Source: Leucocoprinus leucothites
Lineage: Eukaryota; Basidiomycota; Agaricomycetes; Agaricales; Agaricaceae
NCBI GenBank assembly: GCA_013368445.1
Contig: JAACJO010000031.1
Span: forward strand, 62,001-126,000
DNA: 64,000 nucleotides
Direction: 5' to 3'
Position numbers and translations under genes: made by a program. Under the pieces are notes generated by a model. It was not told the DNA's origin, made no database searches, and worked only from the letters and a program-made list of their open reading frames with translations. Of the stretch, positions 52,301 to 62,319 are shown one piece after another; positions within the stretch are counted from its first letter, which is position 1; every line of letters begins with the position of its first letter.

Positions 52301-55300
52301 AATGATTGGGAATTGAAACCTGAGGTCCATTCAGCGTGGAGTCGGTAGTTTTGCTCAACATGCGATTAGACGGATGTCCTAAATGTTGATGCCAGGTGTT
52401 ATAGTCAGGATGCTGAGCGACGTGGCTCAAAGCATTCAAATGTACAATTCGACATCTTACTGTTTGTAGCATAGGCTGCGACTCAGAGCGAGGAGCCGCT
52501 GACAAGACAGCATTGCCTGACTCGTCCCGAAAGATAGTACCATGTTTATCGGCCTTGCTGCGCAACCCGGATTCCAGGAGTTGTCCGGCAGACATGAGGC
52601 GATCGTGCATACCCTTTACATAGAACACCGGAGACAATGAAGTCATCGCAGTGATCGTTTTTCCGTTATCATGGATCTCGTGTTCGATCAAGACAGTGCC
52701 TCGACCCGAAATGAATAGGGGAGCGTTCTTGTTAGCTGTCTGAATTTCACCGAATTTCCCCATTTCGATTGTAGAAAAATCGTCCAAATAGGGTGTGAAA
52801 TGTGCGGAAGCACCCGAATCAAGAATCCAAGAAGCAGCCCGCGAAGGCGCTTTCTTTCCCTTACAGTGGCAACATAAAGCTTTCTCACACTTAGACAGAT
52901 TCACACAGCGCGGCACAGAGGTCAAATCATAGTTTAATAACAGCCCCACAGGGGCGACCAAAATAGTGCGCGATACAAAAGCAGTATATACAGGAGCCGG
53001 AGACGACGTAACTAGTCTGCGAAAATGTTCAGCGTGGCCAGGAGCGCTCACATGGGAGCGGGCTCGAGTGGGGCAACAGGCCCCTTCTCGGTTGTGCTGT
53101 GGCGTCACTGTATCAGTGTTAATCCAATCAGAGATAGAAGAAAAGACTTGCGTTGTCCACAACCCAGAAGTCCACCTGTCAGAATCCTCCCCCTCAGAGT
53201 CGGATTCGAGCATCGGATCAGCCGGAGGTGTCATCCTCGGCAACGGTGGGCATTCATCCATATCTCCTCCATAATAAGGGATTTCCTCAATAATGGAGCC
53301 CGTCATTTCGGCTTCAATCGCGAGGTCGGTGAGCCTTTCATCCCAGATTTTCAGCACTTTATCCTTGGTAGCTTTCGAGCTTCTGCGACGATATCCCTCG
53401 GACTGAGGAGATTCGGAGATTCACTCCTGAAGCCGCGGTGTATTCTTTCGCGCTTCTGCAACAAGGTGGCGTGTGGATGATGAAGGGCTTGCGTTAGCCA
53501 GTTCTGCCAGCGAGGCGATCCGGTTTGCGAGGAGAGGACAGTTAGCGATAGCGGGGGCAGCGAAACCAATGGCACTGGAAGCGCCATATTGAGGAGCGAC
53601 ATTGGTGACTCCGGAGGAGTTGGTGGCGTCGGCATCGGTCACAGCTTCATTAGCAGCGCCCTTACCCTTTTTGCCTCCTCTCTTACCGCGTTTTCCTTTC
53701 TTGCCATCTCCGCCGGGATTGCCAGATTGGGGGTTACCAGGCTTCTGGCCAGCGCCCTGATTAGGAGGCTGCTGCTGCTGTGGCTGCTGCTGGGGCTGTG
53801 ATCGAAACGGCCCTTGTTGTTGTCCTTGCCCCTGGCGTTGTTGATTGCCAGGGTTCCGGTTCTGCTGCCATTGGCCGTTGGAGTGGCCGGCGCGAGAAGC
53901 GGAAGCAGTCATCTTCTGGGACCAAGCGGCCTGGATGGCGCTATGGACCAGATCCCATGTAAGCTGGGACATTTGCATTTGATTTGCAAGGATTGACTGC
54001 GCTAAGGTTTCCATCCCTTGCGGGACAGCGCGAAGCAGAATCATGGCACGGATCACCTCGGGAAGTCGTGCGGTCGCGCCTTCGATCCGAGTGAAGAGAG
54101 ATTCAAGCTCAGCAATGGACTGAGCCGGATCCATGTTTCTGGGGAGAGACCAGGAGACGGCGCGGACGAAGTCACCATAGACAGATGCAGGACCTTGGAC
54201 GCCGTAAAGGCGTTGGAGACCATCCCAAGTGGTGGCTGGATCTCCTTGGACGATCAAGTGGAGCATGGAATCTGGGACCGCTTGAATCAGCAGGCCAATC
54301 GCAGATTGCTCAAGGAAGTTCCTTCAGCGTTCTTCCTCTGTTCGAAGCGCATGTGAAGTGGAGGCTTTGGCGGCATTCGTGACGTTTCCGTCAGTGTCCA
54401 TTTCTGGAGCAACAAGAGGAGGGAGCGTGGGCGTTAAGCCAGTTGTGACAGTCCAACCCGTAAGAGGGGTTCCAGGGGTCGTGATCATGGAAAGATATCC
54501 CTGCATCCTCATGGACCAAAACTGGTAGTTCTGGGGGCCTTGAAGGACGGGAATGCGAGAAGCTCTATTGTTGATAGAAGACATTCTGAAAAGAAGTCAT
54601 CAGTCAACGTTGTTCGTTAGAAGCAGCAACGATGCGCTAATCGAGCAAGGTTTCGAACCCAAATCGCCTAAGGGCTAGGGTAAGACACAGAAATGAGAAG
54701 GGATGCTGGGCCCTTCACAAGGTACAGCGGTGGCGCTTGGAAAGCGGCCTTCCCATAACAGGTCGATCTAGTCCTTCTCAGACATCAAGCACAGCGAGCT
54801 AGTCAGCTAGTGCGATATTGAGCTGGCGATCGGGGCCCATAACCTGTCGAAGCAGCAACGGGGAGCGTAGCGGTGAAGGTAGACGACGAGGTCAGTACTC
54901 ACTTTACTAGGCAGTTAGTCTGTTATGGGAGTGTGTTCGAGGTAGTAGTTGCGACTGAGAGTATAGAATTGACTGTAGAATATCGAAGAAAATACAAGGT
55001 ATTTATACTAAAGAGTTCGAATAATTTCTACTATAAAGAGGGTATTACACCATCGTTTCGAGGTGATAAAGGGTACAAGTAAAACGTATAGTAAAACATG
55101 TATAGTCCGCACGAAGTATCGGTGCGTGAACATAGTGGTATCTAATAATAGAATGCATATGTCATAATTGAGAGTGAACACGAACATAGCAGCGTGTAAA
55201 CACGCACGTGATTCAACAATCTGTGTTAATTTATATGTAACTGAGTGAATTATTTCATTGAAAGGAACTCTGGGATCGGCGACTTTGGTATTCGAGGCAT

Positions 55301-55523
55301 CAAGTCTTTTGCCGCTGATCACAAGTGTGGGATTGTTTGCCGAAAGCTTGGTCTTGATAAAGATTTACCCCTTCGTGCCCGGGTTGACTCTGACATGGAA
55401 CTGGATTCTGACGATGACCTTGGTATGGCACGCGAGAATCATGGCACGGCCGCCGATGGAGGAGGGAACAAGTCAATTGATGGGTCAGGTTCAGCCACGG
55501 GTGGTAGTGATGACGCAGAGTAG
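46352..55523 (+). CDS. Alpha-type protein kinase with Cys-rich N-terminus, intron hosts copia
   Basis: ATG at 46352. The N-terminus has CxxC pairs ([16 protein letters not shown]), probably zinc-binding. After a Ser/Thr-rich middle part, the alpha-kinase domain begins with [22 protein letters not shown] (likely ATP-binding Lys), then [39 protein letters not shown] and [14 protein letters not shown]. The last exon (55265-55523) continues [21 protein letters not shown], as in other alpha-kinases, and ends with an acidic tail. The last intron, 48794-55264, was 62 nt before copia inserted and still has its GT and AG. If the 6.5-kb intron is removed the protein is intact; otherwise it is truncated before the C-terminal Gly-rich segment. 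Targets unknown. Confidence 0.82.
48815..49188 (-). repeat. 3' LTR of the copia element
   Basis: 374 bp, read on the minus strand as TGTTGAATC...GCTTCGACA. It differs from the other LTR by four A/G transitions, all in CpG context. Confidence 0.93.
49189..49201 (-). other. Polypurine tract of the copia element
   Basis: GAGTGAGGAGGAG on the minus strand, directly before the 3' LTR; primes plus-strand DNA synthesis. Confidence 0.75.
49269..54584 (-). pseudogene. Copia gag-pol polyprotein with four in-frame TGA codons
   Basis: One continuous frame of 1772 codons with no shift. In order: Gag with a Gln/Pro-rich and Lys/Arg/Gly-rich C-part (about 53600-53900); protease [11 protein letters not shown] near 52820; integrase zinc region (CPGC near 52285) and DDE residues ([21 protein letters not shown]; 52200-51900); reverse transcriptase with YVDD at about 50215; RNase H with SDSDWAQDG and STEAEYMAL near 49600-49700. 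Integrase before RT marks the Ty1/copia order. TGA codons lie at 54324, 53421, 50988 and 50082 (lowest base of each). All are compatible with one CGA-to-TGA change each. The copy should be unable to make full Pol. Confidence 0.92.
54833..54844 (-). other. Copia primer-binding site, half-tRNA type
   Basis: Directly inside the 5' LTR the minus strand reads GGTTATGGGCCC, the complement of GGGCCCAUAACC. This is the anticodon-loop region of eukaryotic initiator tRNA-Met, not its 3' end. Copia of Drosophila and yeast Ty5 use such an internal primer. Confidence 0.75.
54845..55218 (-). repeat. 5' LTR of the copia element
   Basis: 374 bp. On the minus strand it carries a TATAAAT box at about 55001-55007, the likely promoter. 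Adjacent ATCTG at 55219-55223 is the target duplication. Confidence 0.93.
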
Positions 55524-55680
55524 CACTCTAGGCCCAGCTTGATTTCGCGTTTATAATGAATGCATGGTACTTAGTTTACTTAGATATACTCATCACGACT
55601 TGGTAATTAGAACATGATTAATGATAATTTGGTTGTGCACTCATTTTGATCATGCCTTGAGTAAGCTGGCGCTTGTCAAC

Positions 55681-55729
55681 CCCCATCACTCGCGCGTGAA
55701 AACGAAGCGTGGAGTTCTCGCCTACCGTA
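55681..55729 (-). repeat. Right terminal inverted repeat of the transposon
   Basis: 49 bp, inverse of 43783-43831 with one mismatch; followed by the CCCGTAG target duplication. Confidence 0.88.
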
Positions 55730-55866
55730 CCCGTAGTCAGACTCAGCTAGTGTGTTTTTGTGATATTTGATGTAACACACTTAGTAAGGGTTTATGAACG
55801 TACGATCTTGACACTGCCCCCTCTTGCACCCACTTTTCGAGCCCCGTTCTCCCCATATCCCTCTGA

Positions 55867-58438
55867 TGTCCCAGCGCAACACGTCTAGTAAAGCCAAACA
55901 TTCGTTCTCGCCCTACGAACGGGACAAAAATAGGTACCTGCTGGTTGAAGCAAGTCACCCTGGTTCCCCGCGCAGCTGGAATTTGCGCCAGCTGGGTGCT
56001 TCTGACAATGGACCCTCTCCGTTCAACTTAAATGACATTGCTACATCATGGCTCATTGAAAATCGATTTGGTGTTCCGCCAGGTGAAAGTTTCCTGCCCC
56101 TTCACTCAAGTATGCCTTCATCAGACCTTCATTTGTCACTTGGCCTAACAGGACCTACCCGTAGCGAACACACAGAATAGCTCCGGCTCGGGTGCACCTC
56201 CAATGCTACCATCACCCTTTCCGTTTTCACAGGATATACTTGGAGAGGATGACGCTGACGCTCACACCACGCATATCACGGCAATAGGCGAAGGTTGGCG
56301 GAGTTGTTTACAGATTGGTCTACTATTTTTACCTAGATTTCACCCTGCAGGTAGCTTCGCCAATGCTCATGACATCAAGATTGGCACTGCGTATATGATA
56401 GATTATAACCGGACTGGTAGCGATGAAGGGCACACTGAAGATAAGAAACTAACGGAAAGTGGTAAGCGTCAAATAACAGTTATACTACATAGATGTTATT
56501 TAATAGCGGGTGTAGTCCTCGTGAAACTTGCAGCTAAGGGAATGCCGAGTGCTATGCTTGAATCGAAGGAACGTGCATATGCACCAAGGTGCAACGAAGA
56601 TACACACCAGACTTTACGCGACGAGATCGCCCACTGGGTGCAGGATGATGCGGAACGCCCTGTACTTTGGCTTTGGGGCCCAGCTGCTGTTGGGAAGTCT
56701 GCAGTCGCACAAACAGTTGCAGAAGACCTCAAGAAAGAGGGACTTCTTGGAGCTGTATTTTTCTTCTCCCGACCAAACAATCGATCCAACCCCGATGTGG
56801 TTATTCCGACTCTCGTTTACCAGCTCGCTCAACTTCTTCCTGAATATCGTCGCACTATCGTCCAGTGCATTACCGCAGACCCCCTAATCCTTGATAAAAG
56901 TCGTCGCGTACAATTTAAGGAGCTCATCATTAAACCCTTCCTCGCTACCACCTTCCACCATCAGCCGCTCTTAATTGTTCTCGACGGGCTTGACGAATGT
57001 AATGACCGCAAGGCTCAATGCGAGTTCGTGGAGATGATCAGTCTCCATGTATGGAACGAGCGAAATCTGGGGCTTCGCTGGATGATATGTAGTCGCCCCG
57101 AACCCGATCTGAAGGCTGTCTTCTCCAGTAGGGACAGTAAAGCAATTTGCCGCCAACAAAGGCTAGTGATTGATGATGAGGAAGCACGGAATGATGTTCT
57201 CAGTATACTTTGGAAAGGGTTTGAAGAGATTAGGGAGAGGTATCCCGATCAGCTTGCAAAAGACTGGCCCGTTGAATCTCAAGTCCGCTTCATTGCGGAC
57301 AGGGCATCCGGTCACCATGGCTTCGCGTCGTTCATTCTTCGATTCATTGGCGACAGGGACTACGATGACCCTTCTGGCCGGCTCGAGGTCTGCCTTAGAT
57401 TTCTCAACTGCGCGGGTGGGGAAAATGCCAATCCCCTTCGTGCACTTGACCTTCTTTATACCCAAATCCTCTCCGACGTTCCTATTGACATTCTTCCCAC
57501 CACCCAGCGCATTCTCGGCTTGATTGCTTTTTACGGAGCTAGGCTAATGACCAATATTGCACTTGCCAACTTCCTTGGCCTGGACCAAGCTTCCTTCTAT
57601 CGTGCACTTCGCCATTTACACTCTGTGGTCTTCGTTCCTCCTGCTGAATATGCACATTCCAGCTCCATCCAAGTCTATCATAAATCCTTTATCGACTACT
57701 TGAAGGACCCGACGCGCTCTGGAAAGTTTGTTTTGGACGAGAGGGTGCTACCGTGTCTGGATGTCGCACTTTCGAGCCTTAAGTGGTTGAGTTATGCTCG
57801 CAAGACGTCTTCAGGTAACGTATTTTGGAACTTGAACTTGACAATAGAGATGTGATCGACTGACCTATTCGATAGAACCCTTGGTGCCAGAGCTCACGTG
57901 GAATCCACCAGGGCATGGTCCCCTAGCCGTACAGCCCCTACTCGAATCTTTGTGCAGGTTTTCATTCAAACCTTGCTGGACGGTGTGTCCACGGGTGCCC
58001 AATGATTCTCTGATGACATTGATAGAGGCGCTGGAGAGGTTTGATTTCAATCTGGATTACCGTAAATGGCGGGGCGAACAAACAAGAGATTTCGCATACT
58101 TTATTCGGTGGTTGGTTACATTGGTGAGCTACTGTTCATCCACCTGTCCGGTCCCACTTCCTCATATCGTCTGCATGCCCATATAGGGAGTCGCCTCTGA
58201 GAACCTCGTGATTGTCTATAGCCGGAATCCGAACCTGAGTTCGGGGGAAAAGACTGTAACTAGGGTTCATCATAAGGACGACAGCCCCGATGCCTTTGTT
58301 GTGCCTTTCCTTGCCACAACCCTTGGATTGACCAATAAAATCTATCTTCAGCTTGGTAGATACAACCCCGCCCTTTTTTGTCTCGAGATTCACCCCGAGG
58401 AGATGCGCATTTCACCTTGTTTTGTTTTCGAAGACTAG
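55867..58438 (+). CDS. NACHT-domain NTPase (STAND/NLR-like)
   Basis: ATG at 55867 (MSQRNTSSKAKHSFSPYERD). Five or six introns restore the frame; the one ending at about 56515 removes a poorly matching stretch (HRCYLIAG). Before the NACHT domain is KGMPSAMLESKERAYAPRCN, the linker seen in mushroom NACHT proteins. Walker A is LWGPAAVGKSAVAQT (about 56673-56705) and Walker B LLIVLDGLDEC (about 56971-57000). A winged-helix-like part and IQVYHKSFIDYLKDP follow. The protein ends CFVFED with no WD40 or ankyrin repeats, so it is a short form. Such proteins are thought to act in fungal self/non-self or immunity-like responses. It begins 138 bp from the transposon end. Confidence 0.85.
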
Positions 58439-58654
58439 CCGCATCTTATTCCTTAAAATACCCCTTAGTCTATCAGCAATCGATCCAAATTGTAAGAAAA
58501 AAGCTTGCGTGTTACGGTACTTGTACTAAGTCTTTTCCTGTGACTACGGAAAATCACCTCAGACCCAGATGCATACATATCAGAATCTCTTGCTACCAAC
58601 GCGAGAGTTCATCTCGTCTTCTATGATTCATTTTTTCTCACTGTGTTGAACATT

Positions 58655-59240
58655 GAGCTTCCGTCTGCAAGCAGGCTAGCCTCCGTTTAATGGCGAGATG
58701 CGTTCGGGCGAAATAAATCCATCGTTTCACTGTTGAATGGAAATACCATGAGTTTATCAAAACGGTGCCTCTTTCGTTCTGTTTTCTATTAGCCCGTCGT
58801 GGTCGATGCGTCTAAATTATTCAGGCAAGGTGTGCGAGCTTACCTTAGTACACCGTTTCCTCTGATACTAGTTGACGTGTTCAGACCATACGTTCATTCA
58901 CCTTCTCAACTATTACCTCCGCCCCACTTACACGCCCAAGTCAGTCTCTCCGCACACCATTCCGCCCACACTCACTACGCATCACCAACTCTTCACACCA
59001 ATATCACTCAACAATATGGATTGCAACGCGAGAGCGTGCCTCAGAGTTGCATGCTGTATACCAACAAAATGCGTCATGGTGGCAGCACACGCATTTATGA
59101 TTTTTGCGCAGGCGTCGATCGGGTATGACGACTATCGAGTATATCCCGAGGAGGTGAGAGTGTGCTTATATTAAGCTGAAGGCAGACCTGGGTGGGGAGG
59201 TTGACTTCGGTGACAGTGAGTAGTTCTATGAAGCTAGTTA
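58655..59240 (+). pseudogene. Decayed 3' part of a haloacid-dehalogenase gene
   Basis: It aligns with the last exons of the gene at 40545-41746: a motif-II-like LNGNTMSL stretch, then FRQGVRAYLSTPF and LVDVFRPYV, an intron-like CT-rich stretch, then the almost unchanged AAATGCGTCATGGTGGCAGC. Frames are broken and the first half with the nucleophile is missing. The retained intron points to DNA-level duplication rather than retroposition. Confidence 0.75.
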
Positions 59241-60840
59241 ACGGTAAATGACAGAAGATAGTTGAAATTAGGGGTGTGCATCATGGATCAAATGTAATGC
59301 TCAACATCAAGGAACGGCATACTAAGATTAGACGGGTGATAATCTTCACATCATGGAGTAGAAATACGTATATCGACAAACGCTGATGCGGTATGTGCGA
59401 TAGGTACTTTGATAAAATCTGATCAACTAAAGCTCTTGCGTGCCCGCCGCTCCGCAATATCGTGCCTGCCGCTCCAATTGGGAAGTATACCGTTGCTAAG
59501 CACTACATGTGCCACAAGGTCGAGTTACCGATACCAGCCAACTCCGACACACGTTCCGTCGTGTTGCCTAGCCCGAGTGACAAATTTTTTCTGATTCCAG
59601 AGCTCGATTATCCCTCCCTACGACCATATGACCCCGGGCGCCTAGTAACCAGTATTCGTACCTCGGAGACCGGAACGAGCAATTTCTACAGCAAAATTAC
59701 CAAGCACGATAATACAATAGTACCGCCTTTCGGAACCTTCGCATTCATAAGGAAAACAACATTCATATCGATTTCGTTCCGGCTGCAGCAGTGACGGGGT
59801 CGCGTATAAAAACAAGGCCGTTACAACACGAATTCCAGGCTCATATTCGGGAGCTAAAAATAGAACGAATATAACATCGCCATTACTGGGTAAGCCTGCG
59901 GCTCTTATCTTAGTGTGATCAGAAGAGAAGAGTCTCAGGCTGTGGGGTGGAAAGAGGTTTTACGTAGGGGCCGCCTCTGACGAGGGCTTCTTGATGTGCG
60001 CCGATTGACGAAGTATGGAAGCTTGCTTGAGCTTTGCGGAGTATGTGTGATAAGCATTTCGGGCGTTCGGCGATAGTGGGTAAATATTTGCTATCGGTGT
60101 ATGGGGGGGAAAGTATCCCGATATTAGGGCTTGGTTCGCAAAGCATGAGCGTCATAAATTTTACGAAGACGGCGGCGTCATGATGGCTATGATGGACGTG
60201 GGGCGTAAGTGTGGGTTCGCGTACACCTAAGAGATGGAAAATCGGAGCCACTAAAGGAGCGTTAAAAGCGATTAGCGAAAGGGTGATTCAAAGCTCGGCG
60301 TTTGTTAACGCCTTGGTTTGACGTGTACACCGAGCCACAATTAAAAGGGTTTATGTCAACTCGACTCCTCAAACATACAGATCGAATATTCTTTCAGGGA
60401 TCAACCGTATAGTAACCCGCCCTAAATAAAACAAGAAAGATTACAACAGTCATAGCTTTCGTCATCGGGTACAATTTTCCTTCAATTCAAATGGAACAAT
60501 GACTCTTCTATGTCGGACGTTCGGGGCGGCTGTGCGCACCTCGTGCCGGTCTGCATGCCACCGGTTGGAGGCAGGCATCGATCTTGGACGAGCATTTTTC
60601 CCCCTCAAAATGCTGAGACTGAGGAGGAGGAGAGCCCAACGTTGAGCAAGTCGTATTCAGATCCGATTGGGGAAGAAGCGTAGAATTGCGGGGCAGATGG
60701 TTTAGGGCAATTTGGTTGCCGTGACAATGATATGCTAGAGATCGGCGGGTGCCTGAAGAGAGTAGATAGTCTATTTGTACGACTTTGGTTGCTCCGGAGC
60801 GGAGATTGAAAAATTGCTATTGTGGTTAATGAACAATTGT
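59241..60840. other. Intergenic, 59241-60840
   Basis: Frames such as 59462-59794 (plus) and 59919-60251 (minus) are open for about 110 codons but show no family motif. I see no element ends. Confidence 0.35.
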
Positions 60841-61153
60841 GCGTTGGCCGGTACAATGGAGAGACGAGGATATAAGGACTCCAGCCACAGACGAGGAAAG
60901 AAACGAGAAGTCCCCCCACGACCTTCTCTTACTTTCTGACTCTCTCGCTGTGCGAAGCGTCCAAATCTACCCTCCTTTGTCTTTTTCTACTACACACTCA
61001 TTTGCTGTGTGCCGCCTCCCCTGCCCCACGCCCCCATCACATCTACCACGCTCGATCCTCAAGTCTTCTATTCATCCAGACTAGTCATTTATTGCTTTCA
61101 CGTTCCGTCGCCCCAACTATTCCTATTCGCCAAGCTATTGCTTCTGTTGTACA
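60841..61153 (+). promoter_or_regulatory. Promoter and long leader of AA9 copy 2
   Basis: TATAAGG at 60871-60877 in GAGGATATAAGGACTC, about 280 nt before the ATG. The block ACAATGGAGAG before it and the CT-rich leader with CCTCCCCTGCCCCACGCC match the AA9 copy 1 promoter. Confidence 0.6.
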
Positions 61154-62319
61154 ATGAAGTCCACAATCTCATTATTCCTCCCTCTCCTCGCTGCCGCTTC
61201 TGCCTACGCCCACGGATTTGTCGCTGATTTGAACGTTGCGGGCAAGGATTACAAGGGCGATGTTCCTGCTGGTGCCAAGAATCCCAGCGTCATCCGCCTG
61301 GTCTCTGATATCAGCCCCGTGAAGGGTGCGAACAACCCAGATGTCAACTGTGGGCTAAACGCTGGCCCCGCCACGCTCAGTGCGAAGGCCAACCCCGGTG
61401 ACAAGATCTCCTTCAACTGGAGAGGTGGTGACAATGAAGACGTACGTCGGAGTTGTCCGTATTTCGTTATCTTGAGAATCCGACTGATTATTACTTTTGT
61501 GCTGTGCACACGCTTTTGGTTTATTTTATAGTGGCCCCATAATACTGGTCCTATGTTGACCTATATGGCCTCCTGCGGCGATCAAACTTGCGACAACTTT
61601 GATTCAACGCAAGCCAAATGGTTCAAGATCCAACAAGTCGGCGAAACGTCTTCCGGTGCCTGGGCGCAGGCCGACCTCAGTACGTTTCCCGCTCTCCTGC
61701 TCACCTCCATCTCGCATTCTGACATGGTCTCTTTACTCTAGTGAAAGGCAAAACCGCAGACATCACCCTTCCATCCAATATTGCCCCGGGGAACTACCTC
61801 ATCCGTCACGAAATCATTGCTCTCCACCTTGCCGAAAACAAAGGCGGTGCCGAATTCTACCCATCATGTGCACAGCTCACGGTCGGTGGTAGTGGTACCG
61901 GCAAACCAAAGGATAGCGAGCTTGTCTCGTTACCTGGCGCTTACTCTGACACCGACCCCGGTATCCTCGTTAAAAACGTCTACAACGACAACCTCAAGTA
62001 CCAGTTCCCTGGTCCGCCCATCGCCTCGTTCGTCTCTGGTGGTTCTTCCGGGGATTCCTCTGATGGTGATTCCGGTTCTGGCGCTTCCGGTACTGCTACT
62101 GCTGGTGGTTCGAGACCTACGTCTTCGAGCGATGACTCTGGTAGCGGTGGTTCTTCACCGTCAAAGTGCAAGCTGAAGAAGGGAAAGGGTGGTGATGATG
62201 ATGGTGCCAATAGCAGGAGATCGTTGAACGTCAAGTACTATCCTCGTCATGTCAGCCGTGTTATGCGGGACCTTGCCTTTGGCAATGCTCACTCTCACAC
62301 CCGTGCGCATTCCCACTAA
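61154..62319 (+). CDS. AA9 lytic polysaccharide monooxygenase, copy 2
   Basis: Signal peptide MKSTISLFLPLLAAASAYA, mature HGFVADLNVAGKDY with His1. Second copper-brace His in WPHNTGPMLTY, axial Tyr in GGAEFYPSCAQL. Three exons, introns at about 61442-61531 and 61682-61740. A shorter Ser/Gly/Asp linker than in copy 1 leads to the same basic tail (CKLKKGKGG ... VSRVMRDLAFG), here extended by a His-rich end (HSHTRAHSH). Secreted cellulose/hemicellulose oxidase; needs an electron donor such as a GMC dehydrogenase or small reductants. Paralogue of 15751-17004 in the opposite orientation. Confidence 0.92.

Larger units (their letters stand above)
48815..55218 (-). mobile_element. Ty1/copia LTR retrotransposon nested in the kinase intron
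   Basis: 6404 bp with 374-bp LTRs at both ends (TG...CA), flanked by the direct repeat ATCTG (48810-48814 and 55219-55223). Coding is on the minus strand. A primer-binding site and purine tract sit at the expected inner LTR borders. The LTRs differ at four positions (about 1%), so insertion is fairly recent. Confidence 0.95.
43783..55729. mobile_element. DNA transposon with integrase-core transposase and alpha-kinase cargo
   Basis: Ends are inverted repeats of 49 bp (43783-43831 and 55681-55729) that match at 48 positions; the element begins TACGGTAGGCGAGAACTCC and ends with its complement, ...CCGTA. The 7 bp CCCGTAG flank it directly on both sides (43776-43782 and 55730-55736). Inside are two divergent multi-exon genes: a DDE integrase-core protein (44258-45890, minus) and an alpha-type kinase (46352-55523, plus). 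A copia element of 6404 bp plus a 5-bp duplication is nested inside, so the element was about 5.5 kb before that. A single shared pair of ends and target duplication around both genes is what marks the kinase as part of the mobile unit. Confidence 0.85.

Noticed and set aside
49269..54584. Programmed stop readthrough as explanation for the four TGA codons
   Set aside because: Four stops spread over Gag, protease side and RT, all explainable by CpG decay, fit mutation better than a recoding scheme.
54595..54720. Box-B-like GGGTTCGAAACC on the minus strand, possible tRNA gene
   Set aside because: No matching A box or cloverleaf could be formed; it lies in the copia untranslated region.
60605..60919. 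104-codon minus-strand frame
   Set aside because: It overlaps the conserved AA9 promoter and reads its CT-rich leader backwards.
15751..62319. One large inverted repeat spanning the window
   Set aside because: Similarity is confined to the two AA9 genes and their promoters; the DNA next to them does not match.
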